DNA of 64,000 bases, taken from NCBI RefSeq assembly GCF_035627495.1, contig NZ_DASPLO010000210.1, positions 62,001 to 126,000 on the forward strand. Direction: 5' to 3'. Shown in pieces: positions 25,883-34,638 of this stretch. Both the position numbers and the translations under genes were made by a program. Origin of the DNA: Methylocaldum sp035627495. Its GTDB lineage: Bacteria > Pseudomonadota > Gammaproteobacteria > Methylococcales > Methylococcaceae. Every line of letters begins with the position of its first letter. Positions within the stretch are counted from its first letter, which is position 1. Under the pieces are notes generated by a model. The model was not told the origin of the DNA and ran no database searches. It was given only the letters and a program-made list of their open reading frames with translations.

Positions 25883-27124
25883 ATGGCTTTTAGTTCTCTC
25901 GGCCTATCCAAGGCCCTCCTGCGCGCTGTTGCTGACCTAGGCTACGCGTCCCCTACACCTATCCAATCGCAGGCCATCCCCGCCGTACTAGACGGCCGTG
26001 ATTTGTTGGCCGCAGCCCAGACCGGAACCGGCAAGACTGCCGCTTTTACCCTTCCTTTGCTGCAGCACTTGCTGGACGGCACCGAGAATCATGATCGATT
26101 GGAGCCGGGACGCCCCCCGCGGGCACTGGTGCTTGTTCCGACACGAGAACTCGCGGTACAAGTTGGCGAGAATGTTCGCGCCTATGGGCGGCACACGCCA
26201 ATGCGAGCGGCAACCGTTTTCGGCGGTGTCGGCATGCAACCTCAAATCGTCGCGCTGCGGCAAGGCGTCGACATTCTGATCGCAACCCCCGGACGACTCC
26301 TCGACCTTGTCGGAAAGCGCCGAGTGAATCTGGCCAAAATCGGATTTCTAGTGCTGGACGAAGCCGACCGAATGCTCGACATGGGCTTCATTCCTGACCT
26401 TAGACGCATTCTCGGATTGTTGCCCAAAGCGCGGCAAAGCCTAATGTTTTCGGCTACCTTCTCGAAGGAGATCTATGGTCTCGCGACCGGCTTCCTGAAT
26501 AATCCGATGGACATCGAAGTCGCGCCGCGCAATGCGCCGGCCGAAAGCGTAAGTCAAAGTGTCTATCACGTTTCCCAGCAAAGTAAGCAAGCTTTGCTCG
26601 CGCGCCTGCTGCGCAGTGAACCTTGGGGTCAAACTCTGGTGTTTACCCGTACCAAACATGGCGCCAATCGCCTGGCAGAACAGCTCGACCGGGACGGTTT
26701 TCAAGTCGCCGTAATCCACGGCAACAAGAGCCAAGCAGAGCGAACCCACGCACTCGCCGCTTTTAAACAGGATCGGGTACAGGTGCTGGTCGCCACCGAC
26801 ATTGCCGCTCGGGGCATAGACATCCAGGAACTGCCACATGTCGTAAATTTCGAATTGCCCAATGTCCCTGCGGATTACGTGCATCGCATCGGCCGCACCG
26901 GGCGTGCCGGCTCGACCGGCGAGGCGGTGTCACTGGTCTCTCGGGAGGAAGCGCCCCAGCTCCGCGACATCGAGCGATTACTTGGCCGAAAACTTCCAGC
27001 TCTTCCCTCACCCGAAGGCTATATGCCGCAAACGGTCGGAAATCCTAGCTCACAGAAGGCTCGGCTGGTGTGGCAATCAACCCCGAGGCGTGGATCAACC
27101 ACCCCGCGCCGCCGGATCATTTGA
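25883..27124 (+). CDS. rhlE: DEAD-box RNA helicase, RhlE family
   Basis: 413-aa ATP-dependent RNA helicase. ATG 25883 is preferred over the upstream start at 25808 because AGGA lies upstream of it and the family begins FSSLGLSKALLRAV. Motifs: Q motif (YASPTPIQSQAIP), I (AAQTGTGKT), Ia (PTRELAVQ), II (DEAD in VLDEADRML), III (SATF), V (ATDIAARGIDI) and VI (HRIGRTGRAG). The short C-terminus is basic (TPRRGSTTPRRRII). An RRM protein gene follows 44 bp later, suggesting a shared RNA-remodelling operon. Confidence 0.92.
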   Translation: MAFSSLGLSKALLRAVADLGYASPTPIQSQAIPAVLDGRDLLAAAQTGTGKTAAFTLPLLQHLLDGTENHDRLEPGRPPRALVLVPTRELAVQVGENVRAYGRHTPMRAATVFGGVGMQPQIVALRQGVDILIATPGRLLDLVGKRRVNLAKIGFLVLDEADRMLDMGFIPDLRRILGLLPKARQSLMFSATFSKEIYGLATGFLNNPMDIEVAPRNAPAESVSQSVYHVSQQSKQALLARLLRSEPWGQTLVFTRTKHGANRLAEQLDRDGFQVAVIHGNKSQAERTHALAAFKQDRVQVLVATDIAARGIDIQELPHVVNFELPNVPADYVHRIGRTGRAGSTGEAVSLVSREEAPQLRDIERLLGRKLPALPSPEGYMPQTVGNPSSQKARLVWQSTPRRGSTTPRRRII

Positions 27125-27168
27125 ACCATCGCGCCGCCTATCTCGGCTGCGCCCACAGGAGACCATCC

Positions 27169-27438
27169 ATGCTGAGAATCTATGCCGGAAATCTGCCAGC
27201 CGATACCACCGAACGCGAGTTCACCGAACTTTTCGCGGAACACGGCCGGGTACGTTCGATCGATTTGGCGCGCGACATTTTTTCCGGCCGCTGCCGCGGC
27301 TTCGGCTTCGTCGAGATGGAGGGCCACGAGGCGCGGGCCGCCATCAGCGCGTTGAACGGATATTCTCTGCGGGGCAACAGTCTGCGGGTCAACGAGGAAC
27401 GTCCCCGCGGACGAGACAAGGGTGGTCGGCGGCGTTAA
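27169..27438 (+). CDS. RRM-domain RNA-binding protein 1
   Basis: 89-aa single RNA-recognition-motif protein. RNP2 is IYAGNL and RNP1 is RGFGFVEM, with a short basic tail (RPRGRDKGGRRR). The ATG at 27169 follows AGGAG; the frame upstream to 27070 reads through the rhlE 3' end and is not needed. Bacterial RRM proteins of this kind bind single-stranded RNA and are often cold-induced. Proximity to rhlE suggests joint function. Confidence 0.88.
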   Translation: MLRIYAGNLPADTTEREFTELFAEHGRVRSIDLARDIFSGRCRGFGFVEMEGHEARAAISALNGYSLRGNSLRVNEERPRGRDKGGRRR

Positions 27439-27623
27439 AACCAAGGACTTATGGAGCGAAACCGATGCTGAGTGCAGAACGTTACGCATTTCATAAGGCC
27501 ATTTACCTACAGAATCCTTTTCAAAAAAGGTGTTTATTAATAGGTTCGTCGGGCCCGTGAACATGGGTTCGATCTGCATTTATTAAGTTTTTTGTTTTTT
27601 GTATCCCTATCGAGGAATTTTTG

Positions 27624-27944
27624 ATGAGTACGAAATTATATGTCGGCAACTTGAGCTACAACATTGACAACAGCGAACTGGAGCAACTGTTCGCCCCGCA
27701 TGGGACGGTACAGTCCGCGAATGTGATCATGGATCGCGACACCGGCCGCTCCAAAGGTTTCGGCTTCGTAGAAATGGGTACGGATCAACAGGCTCGAACT
27801 GCGATTAGCGCCCTTCACGGCAAGGAAGTCGGTGGACGGAGCCTGACCGTGAACGAGGCCCGTCCCCGCGAAGAGAGAACCGGCGGCGGCTTCGGTGGCG
27901 GCGGTAAACGTAGTGGCGGGTTCGGTGGTGGGTCCCGGTATTAA
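27624..27944 (+). CDS. RRM-domain RNA-binding protein 2 with Gly-rich tail
   Basis: 106-aa RRM protein starting STKLYVGNLSYN (RNP2 LYVGNL) with RNP1 KGFGFVEM and a glycine-rich tail (GGGFGGGGKRSGGFGGGSRY) resembling cyanobacterial Rbp and eukaryotic GRPs. ATG 27624 follows GAGGA. It is a diverged paralogue of the 27169 gene but has its own ~185 bp upstream region, A/T-rich near the start, so it may be transcribed separately. Confidence 0.9.
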   Translation: MSTKLYVGNLSYNIDNSELEQLFAPHGTVQSANVIMDRDTGRSKGFGFVEMGTDQQARTAISALHGKEVGGRSLTVNEARPREERTGGGFGGGGKRSGGFGGGSRY

Positions 27945-28131
27945 TATTCGCTAAACCGGCGCCAAAGCCCTGCCTCGGCGCTGGATAAGTGGAATCTTCC
28001 CGGCCTCGCAATCGCGCATCGTTCCTAGTGGTAGGATAGGCCGGGATAACTTGCAGCTTAAGTCATTATTTCCGGAAAGCGCCGACGACACCGCGGCATT
28101 GTTACCTGTTTTTCTGTTTGGCCGATCGAGT

Positions 28132-29136
28132 TTACGCCGGCCAAAGCGGCGGTTCGTCCATCAATGCAATCTGTTCGCGAAGCTCAAGGATGCGGTCGTG
28201 CCAATAACGTGGCGTATTGAACCAGGGAAAGGCGATTGGAAAAGCGGGGTCGTCCCAGCGTCTGGCGATCCACGCAGCATAATGAATCAATCGCAAGGTG
28301 CGCAGCGCCTCGATCAAATGTAGCTCGCGGGTGTCGAATTCGAAAAAGCTTTGATAACCGGCGAGCAGATGGCTCAATTGCTGCGTCATCTCTAAGCGAT
28401 CCCCCGACAGCAGCATCCACAAATCCTGGATCGCGGGACCCATGCGACTGTCGTCGAAATCGACGAAGTGGGGACCGTCGTCCGTCCACAGCATGTTTCC
28501 GGGGTAGCAATCCCCGTGCAAACGCAGAGCACGCACCGGACCGGCGCGTTCGAAACAGCGCTTCACAGCGTCGAGGGCTTGCGTCACCGCACCCCGATAA
28601 GCCTCTATGATGTCCGTCGGAATCAGCTCGTGCGACAGTAAATAATCCCGCGGCTCTTCGCCGAAGCTCGCAATGTCCAGGGCGGGACGTTCACGATACG
28701 GCTTGAGTGCGCCGACCGCATGAATACGGCCGATAAGTCGCCCCATTCGCTCTAGTGTGGCGTGATCATTGAATTCCGGAGCATGGCCGCCTTGCGTCGG
28801 AAACACGGCGAAGCGAAAGCCGCCGAACTCATGCAGCGTAGAGCCCCCTGCGCCCGGCAGTGCGGGCACGACCGGCAATTCGGATTCCGCAAGCTCCCGC
28901 ACAAAGGCGTGTTCTTCGAGAATGGCGCCATTGCTCCACCGTTCGGGCCGGTAGAATTTCGCCACGACGGGAGGTCCGTCTTCCATGCCGATCCGGTAAA
29001 CGCGGTTCTCGTAGCTGTGGAGCGCCAGCAGACTGCCGTCGCCGTGGAATCCCGCGCTGTCCAGCGCATTCATCACGCAATCGGGTGTCAGGGACGAAAA
29101 TGGATGGGCGTCTATGAGAGTGTTCATGGACTCCAT
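28132..29136 (-). CDS. srkA: Stress-response serine/threonine kinase SrkA (RdoA/YihE)
   Basis: 334-aa aminoglycoside-phosphotransferase-fold kinase. The ATP-binding region has ENRVYRIG and PPVVAKFYRPERWS with the catalytic Lys; the catalytic loop is LHGDCYPGNMLW and the metal-binding motif is HFVDFDDSRMGP. E. coli SrkA counters the MazEF-driven death pathway under stress. MES at 29136 or MNT at 29127 could be the start. It stands alone, convergent with the RRM genes and divergent from yceH. Confidence 0.9.
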   Translation of the reverse strand: MESMNTLIDAHPFSSLTPDCVMNALDSAGFHGDGSLLALHSYENRVYRIGMEDGPPVVAKFYRPERWSNGAILEEHAFVRELAESELPVVPALPGAGGSTLHEFGGFRFAVFPTQGGHAPEFNDHATLERMGRLIGRIHAVGALKPYRERPALDIASFGEEPRDYLLSHELIPTDIIEAYRGAVTQALDAVKRCFERAGPVRALRLHGDCYPGNMLWTDDGPHFVDFDDSRMGPAIQDLWMLLSGDRLEMTQQLSHLLAGYQSFFEFDTRELHLIEALRTLRLIHYAAWIARRWDDPAFPIAFPWFNTPRYWHDRILELREQIALMDEPPLWPA

Positions 29137-29246
29137 TCTACAGGTTGCGGCAGTCGTCTTTCTTAAAAATGCGATGCGAAACGAGATTTTTGGTTACTTC
29201 TAAAATATCACTGTTCTCCATTTCGAGCTCAATGTAACAAGCCCTC

Positions 29247-29909
29247 ATGAAAATAAAGCTTACGCCTCACGAAGCCCGCGTCATCGGTTGCCTAATCGAG
29301 AAGGAAATCACCACTCCCGAGCAATATCCCCTCTCGCTCAACGCGCTGACCAATGCCTGCAACCAGAAAAGCAATCGCGATCCGGTGTTCGACCTCGATG
29401 AAGCCACTGTGCAACATACGGTCGACGGACTCGTGAAAAAATATCTCGTCAGTGCCAGCAGCGGATTCGGCAGCCGGGTCACCAAGTACCAGCACCGGTT
29501 CTGCAATTCCGAATTTGGCGATTTGAAGCTTTCACAGCAAGAACTAGCCATTATGTGCGAGCTGCTGCTTCGCGGGCCGCAAACGCCGGGGGAGCTGCGC
29601 ACCCGCGCCGAACGCCTGTGCAAGTTCGCCGACGTGCAGGAGGTTGAGACCGCACTAACCAAGCTAATGGACCGGGAAGAGCCGCTTGCCGTGAGACTGT
29701 CCCGTGAGCCGGGAAAACGCGAATCGCGGTTTATGCATCTGTTTTTTGACAGCCAGCCGCCGGCAATCGACGGGAATAAAGAGAGGGAGATTGAGCTTTC
29801 GGTTTCCGACCGTGAACGGCTCGACCGTTTGGAACGCCTGGTCGGTGAATTGGCTGCCGAAGTGAATCGGCTCCAGGTGAAATTGGACGAACTTGCGCCC
29901 CAGTCGTAG
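29247..29909 (+). CDS. yceH: DUF480 / YceH family protein
   Basis: 220-aa YceH-family protein with two winged-helix domains. Recognised by EARVIGCLIEKEITTPEQYPLSLNAL, CNQKSNRDPV, CELLLRGPQTPGELRTRAERL and a C-terminal heptad helix (LERLVGELAAEVNRLQVKL). Function is unknown, though the folds suggest DNA binding. It is monocistronic here, divergent from srkA by 110 bp and convergent with arfB. Confidence 0.9.
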   Translation: MKIKLTPHEARVIGCLIEKEITTPEQYPLSLNALTNACNQKSNRDPVFDLDEATVQHTVDGLVKKYLVSASSGFGSRVTKYQHRFCNSEFGDLKLSQQELAIMCELLLRGPQTPGELRTRAERLCKFADVQEVETALTKLMDREEPLAVRLSREPGKRESRFMHLFFDSQPPAIDGNKEREIELSVSDRERLDRLERLVGELAAEVNRLQVKLDELAPQS

Positions 29910-29936
29910 GTGGGCGTTCCCTATCCTACTATCTCT

Positions 29937-30350
29937 CTAATCAACGGGCTTGCTTCTCAAGGCTTTGAGTTGCCCGTGTTTGCTTTTGCTATCCAACCGC
30001 CTTTTCTGAGAACCTTTAGTCGGCCGGGTCGATTTTCGCGTCTTGCGCGTGATCGCTGCGCTTTTTATCAACGAGGCCAATCGCTCCAGCGCATCCTCCC
30101 GATTCTGTTCCTGGCTCCTAAACTGCTGGGCCTTGATGATTACAAAACCCTCGCCCGAAATGCGCTGATCATTCAGCGTTAGCAGTTTTTCCTTATAGAC
30201 CTCGGGTAAGGACGACGCCTTGATATCGAAGCGCAAATGAATGGCAGTGGAAACCTTGTTAACGTTCTGCCCGCCCGCTCCCTGGGCGCGCACGGCGTTC
30301 ATCTCCACTTCAGAGAGAGGGAGGTACACCTGATTTGAGATTCTTAACAC
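29937..30350 (-). CDS. arfB: Alternative ribosome-rescue factor B (peptidyl-tRNA hydrolase)
   Basis: 137-aa class I release-factor-like protein lacking a stop-codon recognition domain. The catalytic GGQ is in AQGAGGQNVNKVSTAIHLRF, and the C-terminal basic tail (RKTRKSTRPTKGSQKRR) enters the empty mRNA channel of stalled ribosomes. Length and motifs match E. coli YaeJ. slyX is the next gene upstream on the same strand, 35 bp away. Confidence 0.93.
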   Translation of the reverse strand: MLRISNQVYLPLSEVEMNAVRAQGAGGQNVNKVSTAIHLRFDIKASSLPEVYKEKLLTLNDQRISGEGFVIIKAQQFRSQEQNREDALERLASLIKSAAITRKTRKSTRPTKGSQKRRLDSKSKHGQLKALRSKPVD

Positions 30351-30385
30351 GGAGTCACGCGAGCCCTATACCTATTACATGCCAT

Positions 30386-30592
30386 TCAATAATGGGGCGG
30401 CTTCTCATCCACGACTTTGACTGCGTCGGCAGCGAACGACAATTGCTTGATACGATCAACGAGAAGCCTGCAAGTCGCCTCCAATTGATCGATCTGTCTT
30501 TGCTGTTCGCAGACCACGTTATTCAATGCCTGAATCGTGTCTTCCTGATAGGCGAGTTTGGTTTCCAAATCAACCAGGCGTTTTTCGATCAT
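30386..30592 (-). CDS. slyX: SlyX family protein
   Basis: 68-aa coiled-coil protein with the SlyX pattern: ETKLAYQEDTIQALNNVVCEQQRQIDQLEATCRLL and a C-terminal PPHY. Function remains unclear in all species. It lies between arfB and yajD on the same strand. Confidence 0.85.
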   Translation of the reverse strand: MIEKRLVDLETKLAYQEDTIQALNNVVCEQQRQIDQLEATCRLLVDRIKQLSFAADAVKVVDEKPPHY

Positions 30593-30632
30593 GCTCCGAC
30601 TTTCACGATGGAAAAAAACGGATTAGGCCTTA

Positions 30633-31007
30633 TCATTCTTGCTTTTTCAATAGGGCGCCGAGGTCGGCGAATGGCTTGAAGGTGGTATTCGCATCCTGAC
30701 GCCCTCCTCCGCTCGATTGCCCTGCATTCAGGTAGCGAGAATGCTCGTTATCGTGGCAATAAAGACAAAGCAGTTCCCAATTGCTGCCGTCCGGCGGATT
30801 ATTGTCGTGATTGTGATCTCTATGGTGGACCGTGAGCTCGCTGAGATTTTCCAACGAAAATTCACGGGCGCAGCGCCCGCAAACCCAGGGGTATAGCTTT
30901 AACGCCTGCTCCCGATAGCCGCGTTCCCGCTCTTCCCGGTTACGCCGGGCCTCGGCAACGACTTGATCGAGCTTCTTATTATCGGATCCGGTTTTCGAGA
31001 CGGGCAT
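30633..31007 (-). CDS. yajD: HNH nuclease YajD
   Basis: 124-aa HNH protein. A Cys pair (CGRCAREF) and HHRDHNHDNNPPDGSNWELL then CLYCHDNEHSR make the zinc-stabilised beta-beta-alpha-metal fold. The length matches E. coli YajD; its biological substrate is unknown. It is divergent from ydbH, with 51 bp between the two start codons. Confidence 0.87.
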   Translation of the reverse strand: MPVSKTGSDNKKLDQVVAEARRNREERERGYREQALKLYPWVCGRCAREFSLENLSELTVHHRDHNHDNNPPDGSNWELLCLYCHDNEHSRYLNAGQSSGGGRQDANTTFKPFADLGALLKKQE

Positions 31008-31058
31008 GGTTCTTCCTCACGATGGTTCATAGCCAAGTTTGATCTAAAAATATGCGCC

Positions 31059-33584
31059 ATGTTCGCTACAAAAGAAACCCGCTCCGTGCGGCAAAATCGA
31101 CGTCTGTTCTTGCTGCTGACCGGTGTCGTGACGCTCATCGCGATTTATTTGGCGCTCCCTCTAATCATCGCGGAATATCTTCAATATCGGCTTACCCTGG
31201 CCGGGTTTACTCAAGTCGATGTGAGTTCCGGGCGTCCATCATGGAATGAACTTCGCCTCGACGCCATTCAACTGAGCCGCCGCTCCGGAAACCGAATTTT
31301 CACCGCCGGGGCAAAGGATGTGACTATTTGCTATCGGCCTTTGGAACTGCTGTCAGGGCATTTCGCCAGTATTCAGATTCCGAAGACGGTGATCGAGAGC
31401 GGCTTCATCGAGAACGAAATGCCGGCTCAGAGTGACGCCGTTGAAAACTTTAGGCCTATAGCTTTGAGCGCTTTCGCGCCAGGACAATGGCTATCCCGAT
31501 TGCCGACCGACGAACTGTCTCTCGACGATTTGAATCTGCATCTCCGGATTCCAAACGGTGGGCAATACACGCTACACGCGGCGGGTCACATCCGGGATGG
31601 CCAGGGAATATTGACCGGAGAAATTCGCCCGACGGAAGGGCAACTCTTCACATTCTCGGCGCGTGCCGCCGTGAACGGTGAATTCAGTCTGGATGTCCGG
31701 GCATCGGGAACTCCCGCGCCGCCAATTCTTCATATCGCCACCCATGCAGGCGAGATTAAGGACCGCCACTTGAACGTTGACGGCTTGGCTCAGGCCAGCT
31801 TGGACGGCATCGAGCTGTTACTGCGTCCTTGGTTCGGGTCTGGCGAGAAACCACCGCTGCTGCACGGAAGCCTGGAAAGCCGCTGGCAAGGCACCGTTCC
31901 GGCCGCAAACGGTACATGGGAAGGCGTGAAGATCAGCAGTGATCACAGCCTCAAGATCAAGGCCGAGCAGTTGGGCGATGCATTCCGAAGTGCCGAGGCC
32001 CGCATCGACGCTACCGCCCGGCTCGAAGGAAATCAAATCCGTTGGCAGCTTGGAAACGAGTCGACCTTGGTGGCTCGACTCAGCGTTCGAGCAAATACTC
32101 AGGCGGAGCCACAGGTCGCGATGACTTTCCCGAAAGGGCTGGCCGGCCAAGTTGAACTGGCGCCGGAGAGAATGATGCTTAGCCTTACCGCCGGGCTTCC
32201 CGTACATCTCGCCCCTGTTGACTGGAAGGGATTTTCATCGTCCGTGATCCATATCGAACTCGCCGATGCCGCGAAGCTCCGCTACGACCTGAAACCCGGC
32301 CGATGGGCATGGGAGCCTTTCGCGCTCTCGACTAAGCCAATATCCCTAGATTCGCCCGATGGCGCGATTCAGACTGATGCGATCACCTTCGAGATCGATG
32401 AGCTCAGCGGAGGAGATACCGAATGGCAAGGCAAAGGCGAGCTGCGCGTTGCGAATCTCAAGCCGAAGATTCAGGGTAAGCCCTTACCCACCGGCGACGT
32501 GCTGATCAAATTCCAGGGGGATTCGAAGCGGCTCGATGTGGAGAGCACGATGACGGTTTCCCAAGGCAAATTGGTCTTGAACGGGCAGGCTCGGCACGAG
32601 TTTGCTAGCGGCAAGGGGGCAGCACAGTTCGAACTAGCTCCGGTCGTTTTCGGCGAATCCGGTTTCAAGCTGAGTCAATTGCTGGAATCCTGGCCTTATC
32701 CTGTCGACCTGCATGCGGGCAGGATCAATGCAGTCGGCGGCAGCTCTTGGAGCCGGTCGGCATCGCACGGCGCCCCCGAAGCGCTGCGGCTTGAAAACGA
32801 GGTCACCGTAAACGTCGAGGGTCTCGCCGGCCGCTTCAAAACCATCCGCTTCGATCAGCTCGACGCCCACCTCGCTTTGTCGGATCAAGGCGGTTTACGG
32901 ACTATCGATCCCGTTCGGCTGAAGGTCGCGCAACTCGATTTGGGTATTCCGATCACCGAACTGAACGCGGAAGCCGCCGTAACGCATCATCCCCAAAGCG
33001 GCGGTCCGATAATCGACGTGCGACAGTTTGGCGCCAATCTCCTCGGCGGCACGGTCCATAGCAGCCCCTTTTTATGGGATACCGCCCATCCGAGTCATCC
33101 GGTTGTCCTTGTGCTGCAAGGTTTGTCGCTGAGTCAGATCATCGCACTCGAAAGACAGCAAGGCGTGGAAGGTTCCGGCCTCCTCGACGGACGGTTGCCG
33201 TTGGAAATAACCAAGACTCATGTCGCACTCCGCGGAGGCGAGCTTCATGCGCGTCCGCCCGGAGGTTGGATTCGCTATCGACCCACGGAAGAAGTCAGGG
33301 CGATGGCCAAAGGCAATCTAAGCCTGGAGTTCGTATATCAAGCCCTAAGCAACCTGCAATACAAAACGCTGAAGGTTAATGCCGATAGCACCCCCAAGGG
33401 CGATATGACCCTGCGGGTCGAATTGAGGGGCCATAACCCGGATTGGCAGTCCGGACGACCCATACATCTTAATCTGAATCTCCGCGAAAACATTTTGATG
33501 CTCCTGCGCAGCTTGAGAGTCGCCGACGAATTGACCGATCGCATGAATCGCCAGATCCAAGAGCATTACCGGAAAAAACATTAG
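31059..33584 (+). CDS. ydbH: AsmA-like intermembrane phospholipid transport protein YdbH
   Basis: 841-aa inner-membrane-anchored periplasmic protein. ATG 31059 places a TM segment at about 20-40 (LFLLLTGVVTLIAIYLALPL); the frame extends back to 30963 inside the divergent yajD region, which is unlikely. The long beta-rich body ends with a DctA-YdbH-like domain (GGELHARPPGGWIRYRP). In E. coli, YdbH with TamB and YhdP moves phospholipids to the outer membrane and docks to lipoprotein YnbE. ynbE and ydbL follow in the same order here, supporting the call. Confidence 0.88.
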   Translation: MFATKETRSVRQNRRLFLLLTGVVTLIAIYLALPLIIAEYLQYRLTLAGFTQVDVSSGRPSWNELRLDAIQLSRRSGNRIFTAGAKDVTICYRPLELLSGHFASIQIPKTVIESGFIENEMPAQSDAVENFRPIALSAFAPGQWLSRLPTDELSLDDLNLHLRIPNGGQYTLHAAGHIRDGQGILTGEIRPTEGQLFTFSARAAVNGEFSLDVRASGTPAPPILHIATHAGEIKDRHLNVDGLAQASLDGIELLLRPWFGSGEKPPLLHGSLESRWQGTVPAANGTWEGVKISSDHSLKIKAEQLGDAFRSAEARIDATARLEGNQIRWQLGNESTLVARLSVRANTQAEPQVAMTFPKGLAGQVELAPERMMLSLTAGLPVHLAPVDWKGFSSSVIHIELADAAKLRYDLKPGRWAWEPFALSTKPISLDSPDGAIQTDAITFEIDELSGGDTEWQGKGELRVANLKPKIQGKPLPTGDVLIKFQGDSKRLDVESTMTVSQGKLVLNGQARHEFASGKGAAQFELAPVVFGESGFKLSQLLESWPYPVDLHAGRINAVGGSSWSRSASHGAPEALRLENEVTVNVEGLAGRFKTIRFDQLDAHLALSDQGGLRTIDPVRLKVAQLDLGIPITELNAEAAVTHHPQSGGPIIDVRQFGANLLGGTVHSSPFLWDTAHPSHPVVLVLQGLSLSQIIALERQQGVEGSGLLDGRLPLEITKTHVALRGGELHARPPGGWIRYRPTEEVRAMAKGNLSLEFVYQALSNLQYKTLKVNADSTPKGDMTLRVELRGHNPDWQSGRPIHLNLNLRENILMLLRSLRVADELTDRMNRQIQEHYRKKH

Positions 33585-33668
33585 ACCGCATCGCTGCGGC
33601 GGGTGGATATCAGGAAAACTCGATGCTATCCTCAGCCGCTCTTTTCGACCTCGATACAGAAAACAACA

Positions 33669-33869
33669 ATGATGCGAGGCATTTTTTTCGCAAAGGTTTC
33701 TTCTCTCGCTGTGATGACGCTGTTCGCGGCTTGTACCCCTCGCGTCGAGCTGGCCGCACCGCAGGAACCCATCACCATCAATCTCAACGTCAAGATCGAC
33801 CACGAAGTCCGAGTCAAAGTCGAAAAAGACTTGGAAGACGTACTCTCGAAAGAGAGCGGGTTGTTTTGA
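33669..33869 (+). CDS. ynbE: Outer-membrane lipoprotein YnbE
   Basis: 66-aa lipoprotein from the first of tandem ATGs at 33669/33672. Signal peptide with lipobox FAAC, then the conserved EPITINLNVKIDHEVRVKVE. In E. coli, YnbE oligomers complete the bridge between YdbH and the outer membrane. Sits 84 bp after ydbH and 18 bp before ydbL. Confidence 0.88.
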   Translation: MMRGIFFAKVSSLAVMTLFAACTPRVELAAPQEPITINLNVKIDHEVRVKVEKDLEDVLSKESGLF

Positions 33870-33887
33870 TTCGAACGAGGATTTGTC

Positions 33888-34244
33888 ATGTCCAAATATA
33901 TCCCCTTGCGCGGGTTGATTGCGCCCTTGTTGGCATTGGTGCTTGGCGTGGCGGGCTGGGCGCCGGCGAGTTGGGCGATCGGTCTTGACGACGCGAAGAG
34001 GCAGGGCTTGGTGGGCGAACAGCCTAACGGTTATCTCGATGCGGTAGTACCTGACGCGTCCGCAGATGTCAGGGCGCTCATCGCGGATATCAACACCAAG
34101 CGCCGCCAGAAATACGAGCAGGTCGCCAAGACTAACGGCACCAGTTTACACGTGGTGGAAACCTTGGCCGGGAAAACGGCTATCGAGAAGACGCCGCCAG
34201 GTCAGTACGTCAGATCGCCTTCGGGACGCTGGATTAAGAAATAG
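33888..34244 (+). CDS. ydbL: Periplasmic protein YdbL (DUF1318)
   Basis: 118-aa secreted protein with a cleavable signal (LIAPLLALVLGVAGWAPASWA) and the DUF1318 pattern GLDDAKRQGLVGEQPNGYLDAV, then NTKRRQKYEQVAKTNG. In E. coli it modulates YdbH-YnbE interaction. Last gene of the operon; a 394-bp non-coding stretch follows. Confidence 0.9.
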   Translation: MSKYIPLRGLIAPLLALVLGVAGWAPASWAIGLDDAKRQGLVGEQPNGYLDAVVPDASADVRALIADINTKRRQKYEQVAKTNGTSLHVVETLAGKTAIEKTPPGQYVRSPSGRWIKK

Positions 34245-34456
34245 CGACCCGGCATGATGGCTAACGCTCTGATTTCTATATCAGTTTATGGCCTATCGGT
34301 CGCGTAGCGCATTTTTGAATCCGTTTTATGGGTTTTCTGTATTCTCCCGTATGGCACGCCCGAGCATCGCCGCCTAGAGCCGGATCAGCCCAGAGGGGCG
34401 CGGCTCCAGGCGGTGACGCGCAGGATCAGCGCGCCATCCGGGTGCCTTTTCTTTTG

Positions 34457-34490
34457 GTTGCTTTTCTTTGGGCAAACAAAGAAAAGTAAC
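34457..34490. repeat. Dispersed hairpin repeat upstream of fae
   Basis: Arms CTTTTCTTTG (34461-34470) and CAAAGAAAAG (34477-34486) around GGCAAA, extendable to a 14-bp stem with one wobble. It resembles repeats that occur widely in proteobacterial genomes with the CTTTTCTTTGG...AAAGAAAAGTAAC pattern. The 34245-34638 gap holds this and no gene. It could act as a terminator for ydbL. Confidence 0.6.
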
Positions 34491-34638
34491 TCGCCTGCGG
34501 GGCGATACCCGCTCCAAACTAAGGCGCCGCCAACAGCGGCTTCCTTTTCTACGTAACGCCTCATGCTACGCAGACCGTACATTAGAGCTGAAAACGCTTT
34601 AGTACCACCGTTTTTTTCCACAAATAAGGAGATACACC

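Noticed and set aside
26862..27560. 232-aa plus-strand frame across rhlE end and the first RRM gene
   Set aside because: It overlaps two well-supported genes in another frame and has Arg/Pro-rich shadow composition.
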